Positions 1-5,898 of a DNA stretch of 12,073 bases are shown one piece after another. A program made the translations under genes and the position numbers. The notes beneath the pieces were generated by a model, which saw only the letters and a program-made list of their open reading frames with translations, searched no databases and was not told the origin of the DNA. The stretch is from Bacteroidales bacterium UBA6408 (lineage in GTDB: Bacteria > Bacteroidota > Bacteroidia > Bacteroidales > UBA932), in NCBI GenBank assembly GCA_002439805.1, contig DJPQ01000018.1:1-12073 (forward strand). The letters run 5' to 3'. Positions within the stretch are counted from its first letter, which is position 1. Each line of letters opens with the position of its first letter.

Positions 1-254
1 CCTGAAAGACAGATGTTGTCTCCCCGGAACTCGGTCATCTGAAACCAGTGACGGACATAGGTGTTGTTGGAGTACTCGGAGTTGTTGTACATGAGCACGT
101 CCTTGAAAAGGGAGTAGTTCCCGTCCGTGGTATAGACAGCGGCGCCGGGGTCTTCCTTAAGCTTGTTGGAAGTCATCGTGTCGGAGCGGTAGAAATCCAT
201 GGTGCAGGACACGAGACCGGTCAGAGCCATTAGGGCCAAAAGTATCTTTTTCAT
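1..254 (-). CDS. SusD/RagB-like outer-membrane glycan-binding lipoprotein (N-terminal part; runs off window)
   Basis: This is the first 84 codons of a SusD-family lipoprotein, which caps its SusC partner at the cell surface and binds the glycan before import. The sequence shows a type II signal peptide (MKKILLALMALTGLVSC) with lipobox GLVSC and lipidation at Cys17. The mature start (TMDFYRSDT) and the later stretch around residues 66-80 (YVRHWFQMTEFRGDN) resemble the N-terminal helical region of SusD proteins. The start at 254 is supported by an AGGAGG Shine-Dalgarno eight bases upstream and by the signal peptide beginning right there. It begins 14 bp after the SusC stop, the standard susC-susD order, so the two are almost surely co-transcribed and translationally coupled. 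SusD proteins are usually about 500-600 residues, so most of the gene lies beyond the left edge. The family call rests mainly on context plus the lipoprotein N-terminus; the glycan bound cannot be read from this fragment. Confidence 0.85.
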   Translation of the reverse strand, partial: MKKILLALMALTGLVSCTMDFYRSDTMTSNKLKEDPGAAVYTTDGNYSLFKDVLMYNNSEYSNNTYVRHWFQMTEFRGDNICLS

Positions 255-260
255 TTTCTC

Positions 261-270
261 TTCCTCCTTT
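261..270 (-). promoter_or_regulatory. Strong Shine-Dalgarno site for the susD-like gene
   Basis: The minus strand reads AAAGGAGGAA here, with the AGGAGG core eight bases before the ATG at 254. The site overlaps the SusC stop codon (269-271). Bacteroidetes genes often lack a strong Shine-Dalgarno, and the other genes in this window show none as good, so this one stands out. It probably raises SusD translation relative to SusC or couples the two. Confidence 0.7.
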
Positions 271-3247
271 AGAATGTGATTTCAATTCCCCCGACAACGG
301 AGAACGGAACCGGATAGTTGGTGGAATATGTGCCGGCAAGCTCCCAGCTCGTGCTTTCGAGGCGGACCTCAGGGTCCATGCCGGAGAATTTTGATATGGT
401 GGCGATGTTGTCCGCCGCGACATAGAGCCGGATTCCCTGCATCTTTATCTTCTTCATCCACTTCTGCGGGAAGCTGTAGCTGAAGGTTACGTTCTTCAGG
501 CGGAAGAAGCTGCCGTCCTCAAGGTAGCGGGACGACACGCCGTGAGCGGACTTGTTGCCGTTGAGAGCCGGCTTCGGATGGGTGGCGTTGTCGCCCGGAT
601 TCTCCCAGCGTGACCAGCCCAGTCCGTTGTCAATCGACATCATATTGTAGTCAGTATAGGCACCGTCGGAGTCCATGGTTATGCGGGCCGCGTTGAACAC
701 CTTGTTGCCATAGACGAAGGCCGCGTTAGCTGAAAGCGAGAAACCCTTGTAGCGCAGCATGGTATTCAGACCGCCCTGGAACAGAGGAGACGCCTTGCCG
801 ACAACCTGGAAGGTGGCCGACTTGTAGTCGTTCGTTGCCGTCCTTGACCCGTCCTCGCCGACTACCTCCCACTGAGGGTCACCGTTTTCCGGATTCACGC
901 CGAGCCACTTAGGCATATACCACGAATATATGTCCTGTCCCTCCTTCACCTGCTGTGAAAGTCCGGACGACATTTTCTGAAGAAACTCGCCGTTAGGAAG
1001 TTTTCTGACGGTGTTCTTGTTGAAACCGATGTTGAAGCCGAGATTCCATCCGAAGTCGCGCTTGTTGAATATGTCGGCATCGACGGCAAGCTCGACTCCC
1101 CTGTTGTTGACCGTTCCGACATTGTCCATGAACTCAAAGAAACCGGTGGAAGTGGCCTGAGGAACTGCGAGGAGCAGGTTCGTGTTCTTCGTGTCATAGA
1201 GGTCGAGAGTCACGTTTATGCCGGGAGTGAAGCTGACGTCAAGCCCGAGGCTTGCCATATAGGCCTCCTCCCATCCGAGATGAGGGTTCTGCTGCCTCTC
1301 AAGCACAGCCGCGACAACGCCCTGATACTGTGCCGAAAGCTTGTAGGCATCCTGCCAGAGGAAATCCTCTATGGAGTCGTTTCCGGTCTTTCCATATCCT
1401 CCCCTGAGCTTGAGCAGGGACACGACATTCTGGTTCTGCATCCAGCTTTCCTTGTTGATGAGCCATGCGGCGGAAACTCCGGGAAACCATCCGCCCCTCG
1501 CCTTAGGAGCGAAGCGGGACGTGCGGTCGTAGCGAACGGAGCCGGTGACGATGTATCTTCCGAGGTAGGAATACTGAGCCTGTGCAAGCGCCGCCCATGA
1601 GCGGTTGCGGTAGTCATAGCCTCCGTTTTCAAACATCACGGCATTGCTCAGCGAGGCCTGTCCGTTCGGCATATCCGTGCCGGAAGCCCACATACTGCGG
1701 TTGTTTCCCTGCCCGTACTCGATGCCGATGACACCGTTAACGCTGTGTCCGCCGAAATCCTTCGCCGCCTTGAGAAGGTTGGTCGTGCCGAAGCCTGCGC
1801 TCTTTCCGAAGCTGTTGTAGATGTAGCCGTTGCTGTAGGAAGGAGACTTTGTACGGGGGTCAATGAACTCGTCGTATGTCCAGTTCGACGAACTGAACCT
1901 GTTGGTGGTGGTGAAGATGAGCCAGTCGAGGATATTCCATGTAAGCTGGAGGTCGGCGTTTATGTCCTCTCCCGTTGATTTCGCGTAGTTGTACTGCTCG
2001 TTATGCAGGAAGTTATACGGGTCGTGCGAGTACCACGGCTTGCCGTTGTCGGAACGCACCTTGCTGTCAACATACAGGATTTCGCCTGTCTTCTCATTGT
2101 ATGGGATATCCCACGGGAGATTGCGGTACGCGCCCTCAAGGGTTACATAGGAAGAGGCCTGCTGAGTTGCGGTCCGGTTGTAGTTCAGACGCAGGTCCAG
2201 CTTGAGGTTCTTCGCCAGAGGCGCGGAGAGGTTAACCCTCGCGGAGCCTTTCCTGTAGCCGGTGTTGATGAGGGTTCCCTTCTCGTCATAGTAGCTTATC
2301 CCGGCGAAATAGTTGAGCTTGCCGGCACGGCCCGCAGCGGACACGTAGTAGTCCTGAACGGAACCTGTGCGGAAGGCGGCGTCCATCCAGTCGAAATCCT
2401 GATCAAGAAGGCTCTTCGGGCGAAGGGTCTTGAACATGCTCTTCGAGTAAATCTGCTTCTGGAAATAGTAGAGTTCTTCCGAGTCCATAGGGTGGAAGCG
2501 TCCGGTGAGGGCACGCTTAACGCCGCCGGAAGCCTTGAGGGAAACGGTTGTCTTGTCGCTCTTTGCAGACTTGGTCGTCACGACGATGACACCGCCTGCG
2601 GCCGCCGCTCCGTAGAGAGCCGTCGCTGAAGCATCCTTGAGGACGGTGAGACTCTCGACGTCATTCGGGTTGAACGAGCCTCCCGCGATGCCGTCAACGA
2701 CGTACAGGGGAGCCGCTCCCGCTGAAATGGATCCCGTACCCCTTATGCGTATGTCCGCGTCCGTGCCCGGCTGTCCCGAAGAGTTCATCACTAGCAGTCC
2801 GGCAACTTTGCCCTGAAGGAGGTTTCCGAGGTCGGAGGTGGTCACGTCATTGAGCTTTTCCGGCGTGAGGGAAACCACCGAACTTGAAAGTTCGTTCTTC
2901 TTCTGGCTGGTGTAGCCCAGAACGACGACCTCGTCAAGGGTCTTGGAATCGACGGTCATCTTCACGTCAATCACGGAACGTCCGGCAACCTTCTCCGTGA
3001 CGTCCAGATAACCGAGTGAATTGAAAGTCAGCGTCGCGTCCTTGGAAGCGGAAAGCGCCCAGCTTCCGTTTCCGTCAGTCACGACACCTCCGCCGTCGGA
3101 ATTCATGACGGCAACTCCTACCAGAGGCTGCCCGCTGTCGGCGTCGGTAACCCTTCCGGTCACCGTGTATTGCTGGGCCGCCATGTTGACCGTGAACATC
3201 ATCATGAGCGATGCCAACAGTCCTCTAAGCATTGAATTCATAGTCAT
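269..3247 (-). CDS. SusC/RagA-family TonB-linked outer-membrane transporter
   Basis: This 992-residue protein is an outer-membrane TonB-dependent channel that imports oligosaccharides together with its SusD lid. A signal peptide covers about residues 1-24 (ending NMAAQ). A carboxypeptidase-regulatory-like beta-sandwich follows at about 26-100 (YTVTGRVTDADSGQPLVGV). Next come the SusC hallmark TonB-box region DEVVVLGY (105-112) and the plug domain at about 115-230, with LYVVDGI (181-187) and LKDASATALYG (203-213). The rest is a beta-barrel ending in an aromatic residue (GIEITF), as expected for BAM-dependent insertion. The length is typical of the family. The ATG at 3247 is followed by a second in-frame ATG at 3241; either gives a working signal peptide. 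It sits 54 bp after the GH36 gene and 14 bp before the SusD-like gene, so it probably belongs to one operon with both. No N-terminal STN (secretin) domain precedes the beta-sandwich, so anti-sigma signalling through this transporter is unlikely. In the plug, LYGAAAAGGV replaces the more usual LYGSRAANGV pattern. Confidence 0.95.
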   Translation of the reverse strand: MTMNSMLRGLLASLMMMFTVNMAAQQYTVTGRVTDADSGQPLVGVAVMNSDGGGVVTDGNGSWALSASKDATLTFNSLGYLDVTEKVAGRSVIDVKMTVDSKTLDEVVVLGYTSQKKNELSSSVVSLTPEKLNDVTTSDLGNLLQGKVAGLLVMNSSGQPGTDADIRIRGTGSISAGAAPLYVVDGIAGGSFNPNDVESLTVLKDASATALYGAAAAGGVIVVTTKSAKSDKTTVSLKASGGVKRALTGRFHPMDSEELYYFQKQIYSKSMFKTLRPKSLLDQDFDWMDAAFRTGSVQDYYVSAAGRAGKLNYFAGISYYDEKGTLINTGYRKGSARVNLSAPLAKNLKLDLRLNYNRTATQQASSYVTLEGAYRNLPWDIPYNEKTGEILYVDSKVRSDNGKPWYSHDPYNFLHNEQYNYAKSTGEDINADLQLTWNILDWLIFTTTNRFSSSNWTYDEFIDPRTKSPSYSNGYIYNSFGKSAGFGTTNLLKAAKDFGGHSVNGVIGIEYGQGNNRSMWASGTDMPNGQASLSNAVMFENGGYDYRNRSWAALAQAQYSYLGRYIVTGSVRYDRTSRFAPKARGGWFPGVSAAWLINKESWMQNQNVVSLLKLRGGYGKTGNDSIEDFLWQDAYKLSAQYQGVVAAVLERQQNPHLGWEEAYMASLGLDVSFTPGINVTLDLYDTKNTNLLLAVPQATSTGFFEFMDNVGTVNNRGVELAVDADIFNKRDFGWNLGFNIGFNKNTVRKLPNGEFLQKMSSGLSQQVKEGQDIYSWYMPKWLGVNPENGDPQWEVVGEDGSRTATNDYKSATFQVVGKASPLFQGGLNTMLRYKGFSLSANAAFVYGNKVFNAARITMDSDGAYTDYNMMSIDNGLGWSRWENPGDNATHPKPALNGNKSAHGVSSRYLEDGSFFRLKNVTFSYSFPQKWMKKIKMQGIRLYVAADNIATISKFSGMDPEVRLESTSWELAGTYSTNYPVPFSVVGGIEITF

Positions 3248-3268
3248 TATGATTATGTTATTATGATT
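3246..3268. repeat. Short direct repeat at the susC translation start
   Basis: ATTATGATT occurs on the plus strand at 3246-3254 and again at 3260-3268, a 14-bp period in an AT-rich leader between the GH36 stop and the SusC start. The first copy overlaps the SusC start codon. It may simply reflect an AT-rich, weakly structured ribosome entry region. No TAnnTTTG promoter element is visible in this gap, which agrees with SusC being read from the upstream GH36 promoter. Confidence 0.35.
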
Positions 3269-3301
3269 GCGTTATTGGTTATTGTCTCGCAGTTCATCAC
3301 T

Positions 3302-5332
3302 TTATGGCTCGTCGCAGGGAACCGCCTCTATCAGCCAGCTTCCGGTAAATTCCGGATGAACCCGCGGGTCGGACGAATCGACGATGAAGCTGTTGTCCCC
3401 CGCATCCGACGCATATTCCCTCACTTTATACTTCTTGCCCGGTTCAAGTCCCCTCAGCTCGATGGGAGCGCCGTTCCACCGGTCCGCATAGAATGCATAG
3501 TAGAGTTTCCCGTCCTTGGCGATGACGTGCGCCTCCGGCTTGTCGAAAGCCATGTCATACAGGTTCAGATAAAGACCCCGCGACAGCATCATGCTGTTGT
3601 ATAATCCTATCCATTTTTTCAGCAGGGCCTCCTTCTCCGGGGTCAGAAGATAGCCGTCCCCGGCAACATCGGGATTGGCGGAGGGCCATGTGAACTTGCT
3701 GCCCGGCACTCCTCCCACTCCGAACTGGCTGGCGAAATCAAGGCCGCCGTCCGTAAGCTCCACATGATCGGCATAGTATGCAAGGTCATTGTTGAGCGCC
3801 CTGTATGCCTTGGCCTTCATCCTGACCTGTGCGCTTGAGGTGGGGTCGGATGCGACGGCCTGATTGAAGTGCCGAAGGTGATAGAAATTTATCGCACAGC
3901 CGCATGGGCATAACTGGATGACGGCTTCCGGCTTCATTGAACGGATCCTTTCATATATGTTCCCGAAGAACTCCGGCATACGTTCCACGGCCTCCTCCGG
4001 CTCATTGAGACCGCTGTACGGATTATAATCGGGCATACAGCAGTTCAGATGCTGTCCGTCAAGCTTGAGCCCGTCGAAGTTCCAGTCCCTTATGAACATA
4101 TCCACAACCCCGTCGGTGTATGACCTGGTGTAGGGATTGACCGGAGACAGATACCAGCTGTCCCACCATGTTATGTATTCCGGGGCTCCCTCAAATGTCC
4201 GGAGAAGGGTCTGCGGGTGACTGCGGAGAACCTCGGTGCCGGGGTCGGCGGCAAGAGGGGCATACCAGAGCTTGGCCTTGAGACCGAATGAATGGACGGC
4301 ATCGGAAATCCTTCTCATAGCCCCTTCTCCGCCGCTGAAGCCTTTCCTTACATTCCAGTCGCCCTCCGCTATCTGATAGCCGTCATCCACATCCACCCAT
4401 TTGAATCCGAGTTCCTTCACTTTCGGGAGCGTGGCAATCACCTGCTCCGGAGTGAATGTCCGCTCATATCCCCATGCGCACCACACCGGCTCGTATGCCT
4501 CCGGCTCGGACGGGGCAAAGGAAAAGCCTTCCGAAACCATCATTTCGGAATAGCGCCGCAGAGCGTTGAAAAAGTCGCCGCGATGTACGGATACGTATGT
4601 GGAATATGTCCTGAGGGTATCACCCGGCGCGAAAGCCACGCGCTCGGGGAAATCAAATCTGACGGAAGAAGTGGTGACGTCACTTCCGGAAGGCCGCTCC
4701 ACAGGCATTGACACAAGACGAAGCGCATTTTCGTCGAGTCCTGCCGCGACGCCGAAGTCACGGTTCCACAAATATGTCATCGGAATGCCCCCGCCGTAGT
4801 CGGTGTTATTCATTCCGAGATAATTTCGTCTATAAAAACCGCATGGAACAGGAAGGCACCAGTCAGAGCGCTCCGCCGTAGAACTCGGCTGGAACGACCA
4901 CAGCTCATCGGACTCAATTCCGTGCGACGCATTCTCCCATGCCAGGATCTCTATGGTTTCCGACGAATTGTTGACATAGGAAGTACGGAAGATAAATAGT
5001 TCGGGAAGCGAATCACGGCATTCTATTTCCTGAATCTTCAGGAGAGTACCCCCCCCCGTCAATTTTTTGGAAGAAACGCCCTCCATGCGGACAATCTTGC
5101 CGCGGGAGACGGATTCACAAGACGAGTGCCTAAGCACGAAACTGCCGAAATCACCGTTGTCAGTGACAAGTCTGTCACGAAATATGATGTCCCGGATGTC
5201 TCCGAATGACAGGGAATATGCCATATCTTCAGAGACCGTGAGACTTGCCTCGCCGCTGACAACGACATTGTCCCTACCGCATGACGCGGCAAGGACAATG
5301 AACATTATAGCACATGCCATTTTATTTAGCAT
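3302..5332 (-). CDS. GH36-like (melibiase, clan GH-D) glycosidase lipoprotein, probable alpha-galactosidase
   Basis: From the ATG at 5332 this is a 676-residue lipoprotein: MLNKMACAIMFIVLAASC with lipobox LAASC and lipidation at Cys18. A beta-sandwich fills about residues 20-275, a TIM barrel about 280-590, and a small C-terminal beta domain about 598-672, the GH36 layout. Barrel motifs are WVDVDDGYQ (312-320, substrate-binding acidic pair), GLKLDGQH (421-428; D425 as nucleophile) and AVASDPTSS (492-500; D496 as acid/base). Their spacing of 71 residues is close to that of characterised GH36 alpha-galactosidases. The usual glycine-rich C-S-G-G-G-G segment is replaced by CPCGC (475-479), so this is a divergent branch and alpha-galactose specificity is probable rather than certain. 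The frame stays open to an ATG at 5437, but that start precedes the promoter at 5372-5379, overlaps the GNAT gene and would bury the signal peptide; an ATG at 5353 is a possible alternative. It lies directly upstream of susC-susD and so likely heads the utilisation operon. A G9 tract occurs at codons 92-95. Confidence 0.85.
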   Translation of the reverse strand: MLNKMACAIMFIVLAASCGRDNVVVSGEASLTVSEDMAYSLSFGDIRDIIFRDRLVTDNGDFGSFVLRHSSCESVSRGKIVRMEGVSSKKLTGGGTLLKIQEIECRDSLPELFIFRTSYVNNSSETIEILAWENASHGIESDELWSFQPSSTAERSDWCLPVPCGFYRRNYLGMNNTDYGGGIPMTYLWNRDFGVAAGLDENALRLVSMPVERPSGSDVTTSSVRFDFPERVAFAPGDTLRTYSTYVSVHRGDFFNALRRYSEMMVSEGFSFAPSEPEAYEPVWCAWGYERTFTPEQVIATLPKVKELGFKWVDVDDGYQIAEGDWNVRKGFSGGEGAMRRISDAVHSFGLKAKLWYAPLAADPGTEVLRSHPQTLLRTFEGAPEYITWWDSWYLSPVNPYTRSYTDGVVDMFIRDWNFDGLKLDGQHLNCCMPDYNPYSGLNEPEEAVERMPEFFGNIYERIRSMKPEAVIQLCPCGCAINFYHLRHFNQAVASDPTSSAQVRMKAKAYRALNNDLAYYADHVELTDGGLDFASQFGVGGVPGSKFTWPSANPDVAGDGYLLTPEKEALLKKWIGLYNSMMLSRGLYLNLYDMAFDKPEAHVIAKDGKLYYAFYADRWNGAPIELRGLEPGKKYKVREYASDAGDNSFIVDSSDPRVHPEFTGSWLIEAVPCDEP
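5028..5043. repeat. 7-bp-arm inverted repeat beside the G9 tract
   Basis: TCCTGAA (5028-5034) and TTCAGGA (5037-5043) are perfect reverse complements separated by two bases, six bases from the C9/G9 run. It is inside the GH36 coding sequence. It could form a small hairpin or cruciform that adds to replication slippage, or it may be chance. Confidence 0.35.
5049..5057 (-). repeat. G9 homopolymer inside the GH36 gene
   Basis: Nine consecutive G residues on the coding strand (C9 on plus) encode part of Thr92-Gly93-Gly94-Gly95 of the GH36 lipoprotein. Tracking the other frames shows that one extra G leads to a TGA about a dozen codons on (codons TAC TCT CCT GAA GAT TCA GGA AAT AGA ATG CCG TGA). 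One fewer G leads to a TGA three codons on (GTA CTC TCC TGA). The tract could act as a slippage-prone switch. A six-base A run lies just upstream on the coding strand. Confidence 0.6.
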
Positions 5333-5371
5333 AGAATAAGAATCCGTTATCATTTTCGTGTTTTGCAGACG

Positions 5372-5379
5372 CAAATATA
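5372..5379 (-). promoter_or_regulatory. Bacteroides-type -7 promoter element (TAnnTTTG) for the GH36-susC-susD operon
   Basis: The minus strand reads TATATTTG, an exact match to the Bacteroidetes -7 consensus TAnnTTTG. It lies 39 bp before the preferred GH36 start at 5332 (18 bp before the ATG at 5353), so the leader would be short. No clean TTTG -33 element is seen at the expected 19-21 bp spacing; the upstream DNA there is the end of the GNAT gene. This is the only good TAnnTTTG match found in the gaps of the window, and its position argues against the longer GH36 reading starting at 5437. Confidence 0.6.
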
Positions 5380-5396
5380 GCAGTTTTTTCTGAAAA

Positions 5397-5834
5397 CTAC
5401 ATCCTATGCAAATAAAACTTGAACACGCCTGTTTCATAAGGGACGAAACCCGCCGAAAGGTAGAGTTTCCTCGCCGCAGGGCGGGACGGATTGGATGTGA
5501 GTTCTATGCAGTGCCCTCCGAGCGAGGCCGCCTCGTCCTTTGCCGCCTCGACAAGAAGGCGGCCTATTCCATGCCCTCTGTAGGCGGAATCAACGACGAC
5601 ATCCTCAATCCAGAACTTGTCACCGAATATGCAGCGGCAGCGAAGAAGCGACAGCATACCGGCGATGCAGCCATCATCGGACACAGCGACAAAGACCGTC
5701 GTCTCGGGAGAGGCCAGAACAGTCTCCAGCCTCTCGTGTGAAAGCAGCGGATGTTCGGGATTCAGCATATCCAGAAGTTCATTTATTCTGGCTACTGTCC
5801 TTTCCGAAGAATCCGAGAGTTTTCTTATTTCCAT
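5397..5834 (-). CDS. GNAT-family N-acetyltransferase
   Basis: This 145-residue cytoplasmic protein belongs to the GCN5-related acetyltransferase fold, which moves an acetyl group from acetyl-CoA to an amine. Motif A is clear: the beta strand IEDVVVDSAYR (76-86) leads into the acetyl-CoA pyrophosphate loop R86-G-H-G-I-G91 and helix GRLLVEAAKDEA. Motif B follows as PAARKLYLSAGFV (119-131). The length is normal for a single-domain GNAT. The ATG at 5834 gives a complete N-terminal strand (MEIRKL). It follows the beta-galactosidase by 64 bp, with a possible hairpin between, and ends just before the promoter of the GH36 operon. The substrate cannot be told from sequence: GNATs act on protein N-termini, lysines, polyamines, amino sugars or antibiotics. 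Nothing ties it to the glycan genes besides position; no promoter was recognised in front of it. Confidence 0.92.
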   Translation of the reverse strand: MEIRKLSDSSERTVARINELLDMLNPEHPLLSHERLETVLASPETTVFVAVSDDGCIAGMLSLLRCRCIFGDKFWIEDVVVDSAYRGHGIGRLLVEAAKDEAASLGGHCIELTSNPSRPAARKLYLSAGFVPYETGVFKFYLHRM

Positions 5835-5851
5835 TATGTTCGGAATGATTT

Positions 5852-5887
5852 AAGAAAAAGCCGGCAGTTTTTTACCAACTTTTTCTT
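5852..5887 (-). terminator. Possible terminator hairpin after the beta-galactosidase gene
   Basis: AAGAAAAAG and CTTTTTCTT form a perfect 9-bp inverted repeat (plus-strand arms 5852-5860 and 5879-5887) with an 18-base loop, starting 12 bp after the beta-galactosidase stop. On the minus-strand transcript the downstream arm is U-rich (CUUUUUCUU) and preceded by GCCGG. This loosely resembles an intrinsic terminator. The stem is AT-rich with only two G-C pairs and the loop is long, so it may be weak or not real. If real, the GNAT gene would need its own promoter. Confidence 0.35.
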
Positions 5888-5898
5888 TTAGTTAGCAC

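Noticed and set aside
5382..5398. Inverted repeat AGTTTT/AAAACT at the GNAT stop codon, considered as a terminator
   Set aside because: Only a 6-bp AT-rich stem with no following U-run, and it overlaps the region where the -33 part of the GH36 promoter should lie.
5835..5898. Promoter for the GNAT gene
   Set aside because: No TAnnTTTG element in the gap and no convincing TTTG at the right spacing; the AT-rich composition alone is not enough.
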